From JBCCQH01 sp039024435 (lineage in GTDB: Bacteria > Bacteroidota > Bacteroidia > J057 > JADKCL01): a stretch of 46,562 bases of DNA. The translations under genes were made by a program, and so were the position numbers. This document shows positions 16,777 through 25,869 of the stretch, one piece after another (positions within the stretch are counted from its first letter, which is position 1; each line of letters opens with the position of its first letter). Under the pieces are notes generated by a model. That model was given only the letters and a program-made list of their open reading frames with translations, did no database searches and was not told the DNA's origin. The DNA is taken from the NCBI GenBank assembly GCA_039024435.1, contig JBCCQH010000056.1, forward strand, positions 1 through 46,562. The letters are read 5' to 3'.

Positions 16777-18165
16777 TCAGTTGCAGTTGCCCTCCGGATT
16801 CAGCACGATTTCAGGGTTCCCGGCCGCTTCTTCGTCGGGGAGTTGTACGACCATTCCGGCGCAGTCCCAGGGGGCACCATTGATGGTAAGGCTGGGATTG
16901 CCATTTACCGCCTGCCGCTTGAGGTCGTGGAGGCGGTTGCCTTCGCCCACGAGTTCGAGGCGGCGCTCGGCCTGGATGAAGGTGCGCAGAGCATTGGCGC
17001 CTTGGCCGGGATTGACCGGATCGAGTCCGGCGCGGGTCCGGATGGCATTCAGATCCGATTCCGCCGTGGTGAGGTCCCCAAGTTCCACGGCACACTCCGC
17101 CCGGATCAGCATGACTTCGGCCAGATGGACAATCGGCACGTTGAAGAAGTCCGCATTGAAGCGGGTAAGGTAAATGCGCTCACTGGCCTGTAGGGTATCC
17201 TGGGAAATGTACCACTGTCGCCGCAGATCTGCGGTGTCCGCAACCGCGATGGCGTGGAAGGCCTGGGAAATTTTTCCGGTCGGCTCGGCACCGGTCAGAT
17301 TGGTGGAGCGGTAGTGGCCGGCGATGCCCCCGCCGCTGTTGTCCAGGTTGCCGGTGGAGATCAGCGCGAAGATATTCTCCGCATTCGCATTGGCGGAAAA
17401 ACGGGCCATGACATCGGGGTTCAGGGAGAATCCGCCGTTGTTGATTACGTCCGTCGCTAAGTCAAATGCGTTCTGGAACTGATTCATCTGGAAATAAACC
17501 CGGGCCAGATAAGCTTTGGCGCCCCAGGAGGTCACGTAACCGTTGTTCTCCGTCGGCAGCCCGGCGATGGCATCCTGCAAGTCGGCGATAATTTGGGTGT
17601 ACACTTCACCGACCGTGGCGCGCGGAATCCGGTCTGTATTGGCGGCGACCCGCAATGGGATTCCGGTGTGGTTATTGTCGGCACTGGATCCATAAGGCTG
17701 GGCAAAAAAGCGGATTTCTTCGAAGTGCCCCATTGCACGGAGGAATTTTGCTTCGGCGATCATGCGGGTCCGCTCCGAATCGGATAGGCCCTGCACCTCG
17801 TCGATGCGCTCCAACAAGACATTTGCCCGGTAGATCACCAGGTAGCCCTGAAACCAAAGGTCACGGCTCGCGCTGATAAAGATCCCCGTGTTGTGGGTGT
17901 GGTAAGCCAGGAAGTCACCGGAGAGCGTCCGGCCATCCATGTTGTCGGCCATCAGATCGGAGAGCATCCAGACATTGCCCCCATAGAAATTACCGGCCCG
18001 GAGGACATCGTAGTTCGAGCTCAGCAGGCGTTGGGCATCCTCGGGCGTGCGCATGGCCTCTTCCCAGAGCAGGGCATTTTCCGGCGGCGTATCCAGGAAA
18101 TCCTGGCAGCCGCTCAAGCCGATCACCAATGCCAGGGAAAACAGATATATCGTAAATCGTTTCAT
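16777..18165 (-). CDS. SusD/RagB-family nutrient-binding outer-membrane lipoprotein
   Basis: A 462-residue protein with a lipoprotein signal, MKRFTIYLFSLALVIGLSGC (Cys20), followed by QDFLDTPPENALLW, the usual SusD start. TPR-like helices follow, with RANVLLERIDEV, ARMIAEAKFLRAMGHFEEIR-type sequence (TRMIAEAKFLRA) and AYLARVYFQMNQF. The C-terminal part carries VHLAEVMLIRAECAVELGD and ERRLELVGEGNRLHDLKR, both typical of the family. SusD lids bind the nutrient and close over the SusC transporter. It is 12 nt downstream of the susC-like gene, so the two are one unit. The ligand is not predictable. Confidence 0.95.
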   Translation of the reverse strand: MKRFTIYLFSLALVIGLSGCQDFLDTPPENALLWEEAMRTPEDAQRLLSSNYDVLRAGNFYGGNVWMLSDLMADNMDGRTLSGDFLAYHTHNTGIFISASRDLWFQGYLVIYRANVLLERIDEVQGLSDSERTRMIAEAKFLRAMGHFEEIRFFAQPYGSSADNNHTGIPLRVAANTDRIPRATVGEVYTQIIADLQDAIAGLPTENNGYVTSWGAKAYLARVYFQMNQFQNAFDLATDVINNGGFSLNPDVMARFSANANAENIFALISTGNLDNSGGGIAGHYRSTNLTGAEPTGKISQAFHAIAVADTADLRRQWYISQDTLQASERIYLTRFNADFFNVPIVHLAEVMLIRAECAVELGDLTTAESDLNAIRTRAGLDPVNPGQGANALRTFIQAERRLELVGEGNRLHDLKRQAVNGNPSLTINGAPWDCAGMVVQLPDEEAAGNPEIVLNPEGNCN

Positions 18166-18177
18166 TTTTCGCTTGGA

Positions 18178-21100
18178 TTAGAAATCAACATTGACACCGA
18201 CAGAATAGATGCGCTCCTGCGGAGGCGTAAGGTAGGTCACGTTTGGGCTGATGTTTCGGCCTTGCGGACCGTTGTGGTCCCGCACAACCTCCGGATCGAT
18301 GCCGGGGACATTCGTGATGGTAAGCAGGTTCGTACCGTTGAAGTACAACCGCAGACCCTTGATCACGTTTTTCTTTTCCGGGTTGAAGCGGAAGTTGTAA
18401 CCAAAAGTAACTGTCTTGAGCCGGCCGAAGGAAGCGTCGTGCAACCACTGTGTGGTATTGTAGAACCATTCTGAGCCCATGCCACCGTAGGTGGTGGGAT
18501 CGAGGGTGAGGCGGGGATACTTCGCATCGGTGTCGCCCGGGCCGGTCCAGCGGTTGATGATGTCGCGGTCCATGTTCCAGTCTTTCACGACGCCGAGCTG
18601 GCGCTTGGCGTGGTCGATGTAGATTTTACCCCCTAAGCTGAAGTTGAAGAGAACATTCAGGTCCCAATTTTTCCAGGTAAACTCGTTGCGGATACCACCC
18701 TGCGCCCAAGGCTGGACATTGCCCACGATGACGCGGTTGTTTTCCGACCACTCGAAGGTCTCGTTGCCGTCGGCATCGAGAAAAACGGGCAGGCCGGTTT
18801 GGGCATCCACCCGGGAGAAGCGCACGAGGTAATTTACCCCGATGGGATGACCTTCGATCACGCGGGTATCACCCGATCCCTGGAGGGCGTCCGGTGGGGT
18901 CAATCCGACATCGATGACCGTATTGCGGTTGTGGGCTACGTTCAGAGTAGTGGTCCACTTGAGAGCGTTGTAACCGCCCACGAGGTTGCGGCTCTTTACA
19001 CTCAACTCAACCCCACGGTTGCGCACCTGACCGATGTTCGTCCACTGCTTCTTCCAACCGGTAGAAGACTGAACCGTTGCTTCCAGGAGCACGTTGCGCG
19101 ACTCGCGGTTGTAGAACCCAAAGTCAATCGTGAAGCGGTCCTGCAGGAAGCCCATCTCAAAGCCTACGTCGAACGTCGCGGCAGTCTCCCATTGCAAATC
19201 GGGATTTTCCAGGTTTTCCGGATAGGCGATGCTGTCGTTGTTGTAGACGATACCGTTGAGGTTGGGTCCGTTGAAACGACCGTAGTGGAGGTAATTTTGG
19301 ATCTCCGCATTCCCCGTGATCCCGAAAGAAGACTTCAATTTGAAGAAGGAAATCGCGGAGATATTGTCCTTCCAGAAACTTTCGTCGGAGATGATCCAGC
19401 CGGCACCCACGGCGGGGAACCAACCGTAGCGGTTGTTGCGCCCGAAACGCGAGGAGCCGTCGACCCGGAGCGATGCCTGCAACAGATACTTGCCCCGGAA
19501 CGAGTAATTGGCCCGGCCAAATGTACTCAGAAAGGTCGTGATTTGTGTGAGTTCGTCCCGTTCGGTGGTGTCACTGTTTTCCGTGCCTTCCCAATCCAGG
19601 TAAAGGTGCTGATTTACATCGCTCACCTCGGTGTAGCTGCCGCGGGTTGTGAATTTCTGAGCTTCCTGACCGACCATTAGGCTCAGCTTGTGGTCCTCGG
19701 GAAGGAAGCTGAAGTTGTACTGGGCGTAACCATTGACGTTCCAGTTGTTGACCTGGGTGGCGGTATTCTTCGCGATGGAAAAAGTATTTGTGATGACCGA
19801 GTCTTCCAGGAAGTGATCGCCCAAGTCCATGAAGTCGTACGATCCGTTGATGTTGATCGTGAGGTCTTCAATGGGCTTGTATTCCAAGGTCGCAGTGTTG
19901 ATGCTGCGCGTTTCAATGGTGCGCCAGTCGCGGTGTTCGCGGAAGACGATGGGATTGGAGAATCCGGCGGTCTGGTCCTGGGTGAAATAGGGCAGGGCAT
20001 TGGATTGGGCCGAGCCGAGTCCTCCTGACCACGCCTGGTCGATCTTGTTGTTGCGTCCCCAGGCGAGGCTGGTGGAAGCTTTTAGGGTCAAATTGCGGAG
20101 GATGCTCCAGTCAGCATTGAAGCGGCCGGTGTAGCGGCGATAGCTGTTGCCGAGCAGGTAGCTTTCATTGTCCAGATAAGAAATTGCGGTATAGGTCTTG
20201 AGCTTTTCCGTCCCCTGGCGCATCGAAAGCTGATATTCTTGTTTGAAGCCGGTGCCGGTGGATAGATCTTGCCAGTCGGTCGTGCCATTGGCGAGGGCTT
20301 GGTCGACGGTGATACCGCCGGGAAGCAAGTCGGGCACACCAGTGTTGCCGTCGTTTTCCCACGCCTCCAGGTACAATTGCACCCACTCGTCGGTATTGAC
20401 GAGATCTTGCAAAATGGTCGGTTGGGAAATGCCCACACGCGTGGTAAGGTTAAATTGGGGCTTGCCTGATTTGCCACGCTTGGTGGTGATGAGCACCACC
20501 CCGTTGGCGCCGCGCGAACCATAAATGGCCGCCGCGGCCGCGTCTTTCAAGACCTCGATGGACTCGATGTCCCCGGGATTGATGGATGAGAGCGGGTTGT
20601 TGTTCTGACCGCCCCGGTCATTGTTCAGAAAATTGCTTTGGGTGATCGGAATGCCGTCCACCACGTACAGAGGATCACCGCCCGCCGAAATGGAGTTGAT
20701 GCCGCGCACCCGTACGACTGCGCCCGATCCGGCGATGCCCGATCCGGTGATCACTTGAACCCCGGCGGCCTTGCCTTGCAGGCCGGCCTCAATCGAGGAA
20801 CCAGGAATCTCGGTAAGTTCGCGCGATGAAATCTTGGCGATGGAACCGGTGTTTTCCCGCTTCCGCTGGGTACCGTACCCGACGATCAATACATCATCGA
20901 GTTCCTGGTCTTCGAGCTGCAAAGCGGCACGTACCGTGGCGTTCCCATTGGTCCCCACGGTTACGGTCTGGTTGAATTTGTTGTAACCGAGGTAGCTGAC
21001 GGTTACGACGTGGTCCCCGGCGGGAACCCCTTTGATCTGAAAGGATCCATCGAGGCCGGAAAGGGCGCCTTTTCCGGTCTCTCCGACCAGTACATTGGCC

Positions 21101-21231
21101 CCGGATAAACCGTCCCCGTTTTCATCGAGTACGGTCCCACTCACGGTCCCATTCTGCGCGTAAAGGCCGCCGAAACCGATCAGCAAGCATGCGCACAGCA
21201 TTAAAAAGCGTATTGGAGTAAACATCCTCAT
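18178..21231 (-). CDS. SusC/RagA-family TonB-dependent outer-membrane transporter
   Basis: A 1017-residue protein. Residues 1-25 form the signal peptide. A carboxypeptidase-regulatory-like domain follows at about 28-110 (GTVSGTVLDENGDGLSGANV). The TonB-box-like segment LDDVLIVGYGTQRKRENTGS comes next, then the plug domain (about 125-250) with VRVRGINSISAGGDPLYVVD. The barrel ends with the strand ERIYSVGVNVDF. No STN domain is present, so it is not tied to a FecR-type sigma cascade. Together with SusD it imports a bound oligomer or peptide. The divergent NUDIX-type regulator and operator-like repeats in the promoter region suggest substrate-dependent control. No glycosidase accompanies the locus here. 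Confidence 0.96.
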   Translation of the reverse strand: MRMFTPIRFLMLCACLLIGFGGLYAQNGTVSGTVLDENGDGLSGANVLVGETGKGALSGLDGSFQIKGVPAGDHVVTVSYLGYNKFNQTVTVGTNGNATVRAALQLEDQELDDVLIVGYGTQRKRENTGSIAKISSRELTEIPGSSIEAGLQGKAAGVQVITGSGIAGSGAVVRVRGINSISAGGDPLYVVDGIPITQSNFLNNDRGGQNNNPLSSINPGDIESIEVLKDAAAAAIYGSRGANGVVLITTKRGKSGKPQFNLTTRVGISQPTILQDLVNTDEWVQLYLEAWENDGNTGVPDLLPGGITVDQALANGTTDWQDLSTGTGFKQEYQLSMRQGTEKLKTYTAISYLDNESYLLGNSYRRYTGRFNADWSILRNLTLKASTSLAWGRNNKIDQAWSGGLGSAQSNALPYFTQDQTAGFSNPIVFREHRDWRTIETRSINTATLEYKPIEDLTININGSYDFMDLGDHFLEDSVITNTFSIAKNTATQVNNWNVNGYAQYNFSFLPEDHKLSLMVGQEAQKFTTRGSYTEVSDVNQHLYLDWEGTENSDTTERDELTQITTFLSTFGRANYSFRGKYLLQASLRVDGSSRFGRNNRYGWFPAVGAGWIISDESFWKDNISAISFFKLKSSFGITGNAEIQNYLHYGRFNGPNLNGIVYNNDSIAYPENLENPDLQWETAATFDVGFEMGFLQDRFTIDFGFYNRESRNVLLEATVQSSTGWKKQWTNIGQVRNRGVELSVKSRNLVGGYNALKWTTTLNVAHNRNTVIDVGLTPPDALQGSGDTRVIEGHPIGVNYLVRFSRVDAQTGLPVFLDADGNETFEWSENNRVIVGNVQPWAQGGIRNEFTWKNWDLNVLFNFSLGGKIYIDHAKRQLGVVKDWNMDRDIINRWTGPGDTDAKYPRLTLDPTTYGGMGSEWFYNTTQWLHDASFGRLKTVTFGYNFRFNPEKKNVIKGLRLYFNGTNLLTITNVPGIDPEVVRDHNGPQGRNISPNVTYLTPPQERIYSVGVNVDF

Positions 21232-21293
21232 AGAACTCAGCTTATTGATTTTGCAGAATATGAAGGGATCGTAAATATAAAATAAATTATTTA

Positions 21294-21316
21294 ATTAGTG
21301 TTAGAGTGACACTAAT
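21294..21316. promoter_or_regulatory. Operator candidate, ATTAGTGT-N7-ACACTAAT
   Basis: A perfect 8-bp inverted repeat with a 7-nt spacer, in the AT-rich gap between the susC-like gene and the NUDIX regulator. It lies 63 nt upstream of the susC start. A second site with the same AGTGT-N7-ACACT arrangement lies at 21372-21388. The likely binding protein is the divergent NUDIX-wHTH regulator; this is inference from position. Confidence 0.6.
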
Positions 21317-21371
21317 AAGCAAAACATTTTATTGATTTTGTCGTTACTCGGCACAGGAGACGAATGTAGAT

Positions 21372-21388
21372 AGTGTTAATCCCACACT
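21372..21388. promoter_or_regulatory. Second operator candidate, AGTGT-N7-ACACT
   Basis: AGTGT-TAATCCC-ACACT repeats the half sites and the 7-nt spacing of the stronger site at 21294-21316. It lies 58 nt before the regulator's start, so it could mediate autoregulation. Confidence 0.5.
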
Positions 21389-21446
21389 TTTTAGGACTTC
21401 CGCACCGGATAGTCTATTTTTAGGCTAAATAAACTACCGTATTCCT

Positions 21447-22220
21447 TTGCGCATGTATCCCCAAACGCCAAATCAATCGGTGCGTGGCCTCAACCCTCAC
21501 GTTTCGGTCGACTGTGTGATCTTCGGATTCGACTTTGATCGGCTCAATGTTTTGCTGATCGAGCGCGATATCCACGCTCCACACAAGAACAATATCCCGC
21601 AACGCCGGTTTGCCCTGCCGGGCAACCTCGTGGACGACAACGAAAATTTGGATGAGTCCGCCCGGCGCGTACTTCGCGAACTGACCAACCTGGATGACAT
21701 TTATCTGGAGCAGTTTTACGCCTTTGGTTCCCCGAACCGGGTCCAAAATGAATACGACCGCCATTGGTTGCGGACCATGCGGGCCGATCCCGATGCCCGC
21801 GTGATCACCATCGCCTACTTTTCTCTGGTCAAACTGAGCGATTACCACCCTTCTCCTTCGTCGTGGGCCCGCTCGGCAGTGTGGTGCCCGGTAGAAGACA
21901 TCCCTGACCTGGCCTTTGACCACAACGAGATCATGGACAAAGCCATCGTCTCGCTGCGCAATATGCTCGCCACTCGCCCGATTGCTTTCAAGCTACTGCC
22001 AGAAAAATTTACCTTTGGGCAATTGCAAAAAGTCTACGAAGTCGTGATGGGCACCACTTTCGACAAGCGCAATTTCCGCCGCAAGATCACCAATATGAAG
22101 ATCTTGATTCCCCTGGAAGAAAAGCAGCAGGGCGTTCCCCATAAGCCCGCCCGGCTTTACCGTTTTGATTCGGACAAATACCGCGAGATGCTGACCGAGG
22201 ACTTGGTCTTTGCGGTGTAA
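21447..22220 (+). CDS. NUDIX-domain transcriptional regulator with C-terminal winged helix (NrtR-like)
   Basis: A 257-residue protein. The N-terminal NUDIX fold (about 18-155) contains RRFALPGNLVDDNENLDESA and RVLRELTNLDD, so the Nudix box at 59-82 has lost the REUxEE core and the domain probably senses a ligand instead of hydrolysing it. The C-terminal part (about 170-255), with PEKFTFGQLQKVYEVVMG and FDKRNFRRKITNM, is the winged-helix domain of NrtR-type regulators. In Bacteroidota such proteins often control sugar-uptake loci next to which they are encoded. Here it is divergent from susC/susD, with two inverted repeats between. An ATG at residue 3 is an alternative start. Confidence 0.88.
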   Translation: MRMYPQTPNQSVRGLNPHVSVDCVIFGFDFDRLNVLLIERDIHAPHKNNIPQRRFALPGNLVDDNENLDESARRVLRELTNLDDIYLEQFYAFGSPNRVQNEYDRHWLRTMRADPDARVITIAYFSLVKLSDYHPSPSSWARSAVWCPVEDIPDLAFDHNEIMDKAIVSLRNMLATRPIAFKLLPEKFTFGQLQKVYEVVMGTTFDKRNFRRKITNMKILIPLEEKQQGVPHKPARLYRFDSDKYREMLTEDLVFAV

Positions 22221-22276
22221 AGGCCATTGATCTACGCTTTTCCAAGTCCTCGGCTGAGCCACTTGTGAGATGGCGT

Positions 22277-23908
22277 TTATCCCGGCACTCCCAAAATCCG
22301 CTTCGCCGCCTTCACCCCCTGATAAAACGCCTCTTCAAAAATCGATATGCCGCTCAGGTCAGAGTGGGCGAAATGGATATTGCCGATCGACCGCCCCGCG
22401 ATTTCGCGTTCGCCTCCCCAAAGAAATCCGACCCGGGGACTGATCATCCCGTGGCCCCAGGCCCAGGTGTCGATCCGCTCAACATCGCGGGTGATACCGG
22501 GATGCATCGATTCCAGGTCGGCAAGCACGAGGTCGCGCTGCTGCTCCCAGGTCAGGTCGTGCAAGGCTTGGCGCGCGGCTTTGGCGGGCTGATCATCCAG
22601 AGGCTGGTACCAGGTCAGTACGGTGCGGGCGTTGGGTTTGCGCTGAAGCCCTTGGTGATCGGCGACCACGTAGCCCAGCGAATTGCTTTCGTAAGCGACA
22701 TTGTCCCAACTCAGGGGGTGGCCCGGCCCCGCCGGACGCCGGCGCACGGTGACATTGGCCACCAGCCAGGGCGCGTACTGAAAGCCCGGCGGAATCTGCC
22801 GGGGGGCTTCGGGAACCAGGTACGGCACCGTGAAGTGTGGCCCGCAGTAAATTGCTTGATCGGCCAGAATCTGGGTGCGATTCCGGCGCTCCGGATCGTA
22901 AAAATCGACCGTGACCCCAGATTCCGCATTGCGGATCTGGGTCACCAAGGCATTGCAGCGCAATTGCTCCCCCAGACGCGCCGCCATATTGCGCACGAGC
23001 CAACCGTTGCCTTCCGGCCAGGTCAGCACCGCCGAGGACTCCGCGTAGGCGGGATCCGAACGCCGTCCGGCAAAGTAGTGCAATCCCGCCCAGGCGGACA
23101 CTTGATCGTAGGCCACCCCGTAGTCGTCCCGGCAAGAATAGTTTACGTACCAATGCAAGTGCGGCGCATCAAATCCGATTTCGTAGAGGTAGTCCCGAAA
23201 CGGCATCCGGTCCAGCGCCAAGTACTCCGGATCCTGCGAACTCAGGTCCACCGGAATGCAAAACACCGGCTTGCCGTCGCGCCCCACCTTTTCCCGCCAC
23301 ACTTCGATCAGAGCAAAGAACCGGTCGAGTTGTCGGCGTTCCCCATCGGGCACCCCCAAGCGCGGAACCAATCCTTCCTGCCATTGGCCGTGGATGAACA
23401 AGCGCTCCTTGGGGTCGTGGCAGAGGTATTCTTCCGGGTAGATGGGCCGGCCGGCGGCATCGTAGCCCTGCATCAGACCCAGATCGGCGCACAGCGCGGT
23501 GAGATCGATATTGGTGCGCTCGGGGACGGGCAGGTAATGCGCTCCCCAGGGATAGCGGCTGACCTCATTTTCGCCCCAAACCGCATTTCCCCCCGCAATT
23601 TTATCCAGCTCCAATACCCGAAAATCGGTTTGCCCTGCGCGTTGCAATTTCCAGGCGGCTGCGAGTCCCGCTACCCCCGCGCCGACGATGACCGTCTTGG
23701 TCCGCTGTTTCTCAGTGAACGGAGCGGTCTGCGCCTCCCGGAGCAAGTGCCCGACCGAAGCATTGGCCCCCATGATGTGGCCGGTGATTGGGGGAACCTC
23801 TGCCGGCTTGAACCAGCGCCAGCCGGACAGCCCCGGGGCGGCCGTTGCCAGGCCACCCAGGGCCAAACGACCGAGAAATTTTCGCCGGGACCAGGACTGC
23901 TTACTCAT
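22277..23908 (-). CDS. Tat-exported FAD-dependent oxidoreductase (amine-oxidase fold)
   Basis: A protein of 543 residues. The start MSKQSWSRRKFLGRLALGG carries a twin-arginine signal (SRRKFLG), so it should be exported folded with its cofactor. The dinucleotide-binding motif TVIVGAGVAGLAAAWKLQRA lies at about residues 56-75, followed by an acidic ribose-binding residue in VLELD and GGNAVWG. The C-terminal FAD contact region contains GNIHFAHSDLSG. This matches flavin amine oxidase/protoporphyrinogen oxidase-like enzymes. It is the last gene of the leftward operon and its start overlaps the spermidine-synthase-like gene by 8 nt. Beside a polyamine-type enzyme, polyamine oxidation is possible but unproven. 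Confidence 0.82.
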   Translation of the reverse strand: MSKQSWSRRKFLGRLALGGLATAAPGLSGWRWFKPAEVPPITGHIMGANASVGHLLREAQTAPFTEKQRTKTVIVGAGVAGLAAAWKLQRAGQTDFRVLELDKIAGGNAVWGENEVSRYPWGAHYLPVPERTNIDLTALCADLGLMQGYDAAGRPIYPEEYLCHDPKERLFIHGQWQEGLVPRLGVPDGERRQLDRFFALIEVWREKVGRDGKPVFCIPVDLSSQDPEYLALDRMPFRDYLYEIGFDAPHLHWYVNYSCRDDYGVAYDQVSAWAGLHYFAGRRSDPAYAESSAVLTWPEGNGWLVRNMAARLGEQLRCNALVTQIRNAESGVTVDFYDPERRNRTQILADQAIYCGPHFTVPYLVPEAPRQIPPGFQYAPWLVANVTVRRRPAGPGHPLSWDNVAYESNSLGYVVADHQGLQRKPNARTVLTWYQPLDDQPAKAARQALHDLTWEQQRDLVLADLESMHPGITRDVERIDTWAWGHGMISPRVGFLWGGEREIAGRSIGNIHFAHSDLSGISIFEEAFYQGVKAAKRILGVPG

Positions 23909-25394
23909 ATTTCGACCATTCGGATTCAAAGTACTGGACCAAAACCTGGTTGTTCAGGCGATTGACTTCGCCCTCGGCCGCGATCATGTCCGGTGGAAAG
24001 TGCAGCAGGTTCGCCGCGGTTTCCGGCGTGATGTAGCGCAGTCCCGGCGGGTAACTTTTGGGTGGGAACCAGGGCCGATTCATCGCCATGATGAAGCCCC
24101 ACTCCCCGAAGGAAGGCACGTAGATGTGATAAGGCACCGTCTGTAGACCAGCGGCGCGCAGGGTTCGTTCCACGCACCAAAACGAACGCGGCGCAACGTA
24201 GGGTGAGGTGCTCTGGACGACGATGATGCCGCCGGGCGCAAGCAAACGCCGCAATTCCTGGTAAAAGCGCAGGCTGTACAGCTTGCCGATGGAAAAGTTG
24301 GAAGGGTCGGGAAAGTCGACCGCGATAAAATCGTAAGTGGACGCCTGTTCCCGAATCCAGGCAAATGCGTCCGTGTTGGTGACCGTGGCCCGAGGCGAAG
24401 ACAGCGAAGAATCGTTGAGCGCGGCCAGGTCGCTCCGGTTGCGGAAGAGATCGGTGACCTTGGCATCGAGGTCCACCAGATCCGCGTGGGTGACATTGGG
24501 GTAGCGCAGGACTTCACGCAGGGCCATTCCGTCGCCGCCGCCGAGGATGAGCACGCGCTTCGCTTCCGGAACGGCCGCCAGCCCCGGATGGACGAGCCCT
24601 TCGTGGTAGCGGTATTCATCCCGGGCGTCGAATTGGAGATTGCCGTTGAGGTAGAGGCGGAAATTGTCGGCTCCTCGGGTAAGTACAATGCGCTGATAGG
24701 GCGAGGATTGCGCGTAGATGACCTTGTCTGGGTAGCTTTGGGTTTCCGCAAAGGAGACGATCTGTTCCGCGTAGACAAAGCCCACCAGCAGCGCTGCCAG
24801 GCAAATCCCCGCTGCGGTCCGGGTGTAGAATCCTCCCCGAATCTGGTCGCGGAAGAGGTAGATCGCCCAGATGGCCACTGCGATGTTGAATAGCCCAAAG
24901 AGCATTGACGTGCGCACCAACCCCAAATAGGGCACCAAAACCACCGGAAATAGCACCGACGCCAGCAAGGCTCCGATGTAGTCAAAGGTAAAAATATTGC
25001 TCACCAGATCTTTGAACGCAAAGCGGTCTTTGAGGATGCGCATCAGCAGCGGAATCTCCAAGCCCACCAGGATCCCGGTCAGCGCGACCTGCCCGTAAAG
25101 CAAAAAGCGAAAGGCGGTCACCAACTCAAACACCAGAAACAGAAACGCCGCACTGAAACCACCGATTAACCCGATGAGCAATTCGATGCGGATAAAGGTG
25201 CCGATGAGGTTGTCCTTGATATACTTTGAAAGGAAAGATCCGATGCCCATGGAAAACAGGTAGGCCCCGATCACGGTCGAAAACTGCGTGACCGAATCGC
25301 CCAACAGGTAGCTCGCCAGCGCACCCGCCACCAATTCATAGACCAGCCCGCAGGTGGCAATGACAAATACGGAAAGGAGAAGCAGATAGGACAT
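23901..25394 (-). CDS. Membrane-anchored spermidine-synthase-like protein
   Basis: A 497-residue protein. About seven hydrophobic spans fill residues 1-212. The C-terminal half is a spermidine-synthase-like Rossmann domain: SPYQRIVL (233-238), LYLNGNLQFDARDEYRYHEG (248-266), VLILGGGDG (281-289), DLVDLD (305-310) and DFPDP (360-364). These are the canonical aminopropyltransferase motifs, including the YHE and GGGDG elements. Membrane-fused versions are common in bacteria and their true substrate is uncertain. It follows a DUF350 gene and overlaps the FAD oxidoreductase. No AdoMet decarboxylase (speD) is present here, so the decarboxylated AdoMet donor would have to come from elsewhere. Confidence 0.88.
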   Translation of the reverse strand: MSYLLLLSVFVIATCGLVYELVAGALASYLLGDSVTQFSTVIGAYLFSMGIGSFLSKYIKDNLIGTFIRIELLIGLIGGFSAAFLFLVFELVTAFRFLLYGQVALTGILVGLEIPLLMRILKDRFAFKDLVSNIFTFDYIGALLASVLFPVVLVPYLGLVRTSMLFGLFNIAVAIWAIYLFRDQIRGGFYTRTAAGICLAALLVGFVYAEQIVSFAETQSYPDKVIYAQSSPYQRIVLTRGADNFRLYLNGNLQFDARDEYRYHEGLVHPGLAAVPEAKRVLILGGGDGMALREVLRYPNVTHADLVDLDAKVTDLFRNRSDLAALNDSSLSSPRATVTNTDAFAWIREQASTYDFIAVDFPDPSNFSIGKLYSLRFYQELRRLLAPGGIIVVQSTSPYVAPRSFWCVERTLRAAGLQTVPYHIYVPSFGEWGFIMAMNRPWFPPKSYPPGLRYITPETAANLLHFPPDMIAAEGEVNRLNNQVLVQYFESEWSKYE

Positions 25395-25467
25395 GGAAAA
25401 TATTTACCCGCTCGGGCTACACAGCCGAGCCGTCATTTACCGCCTTGGGCCAGGGCCGGGCAAAATG

Positions 25468-25683
25468 CTATCCGTGGGCCGAGGCAATGATGATGGAAAT
25501 GCCGATCATCATGGCTGCAATCACGATGGAAACGGCCACGTTTTGCTTGTCGGCGATCTCTTTCCATACGTCGAAAGGGGTGAGCCGGTCGTACACATAG
25601 GAAACGACGAAAAAGATGAGCATCCCCACCACGGAGAACACAATTGCGCCGATCAATTCTTTCAATTCCAGGTATTCGCCCAT
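25468..25683 (-). CDS. DUF350-family small membrane protein
   Basis: A 71-residue protein with two hydrophobic spans, at about 9-28 (LIGAIVFSVVGMLIFFVVSY) and 48-68 (VAVSIVIAAMMIGISIIIAS). The loop with YDRLTPFDVWKEIADKQN fits the conserved D-TP-D...KNxA motif of DUF350 (YjfL) proteins. These are often encoded beside DUF4178 and spermidine-synthase-like proteins, as here. The role is unknown. It lies 27 nt after the 49-residue peptide gene and 73 nt before the SpeE-like gene. Confidence 0.8.
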   Translation of the reverse strand: MGEYLELKELIGAIVFSVVGMLIFFVVSYVYDRLTPFDVWKEIADKQNVAVSIVIAAMMIGISIIIASAHG

Positions 25684-25710
25684 GTTGTGTGAGATTTTTG
25701 GCGTTGACGA

Positions 25711-25860
25711 TTATTTGTGATGAACTCCGGGAGCCCCGGTGTGGACCCAAGTGCTGACCACAAAGTAGCTCATAAAGCGGTATCCGCGATAGCCGGCCGT
25801 AGTAAAGGCCATGACCAGCAGGGCGGAAACGATCAGGTATATCAGTTGAATCCGTTTCAT
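25711..25860 (-). CDS. 49-residue single-span membrane peptide
   Basis: A short reading frame starting MKRIQLIYLIVSALLVMAFT, with one transmembrane segment (about 5-22) and a small C-terminal tail (YRGYRFMSYF, ending GVHHK). It starts 9 nt after the DUF4178 gene stop and is followed by the DUF350 gene after 27 nt, all in one direction. Its position and a standard Lys/Arg-then-hydrophobic start support a real gene. It may be a subunit of a complex formed by the surrounding membrane proteins. No family recognised. Confidence 0.65.
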   Translation of the reverse strand: MKRIQLIYLIVSALLVMAFTTAGYRGYRFMSYFVVSTWVHTGAPGVHHK

Positions 25861-25869
25861 CTTGTATGC

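Noticed and set aside
22265..23965. A 566-residue rightward frame opposite the FAD oxidoreductase
   Set aside because: The leftward frame has a Tat signal and GxGxxG motif; the other is an antisense shadow, common at this GC content.
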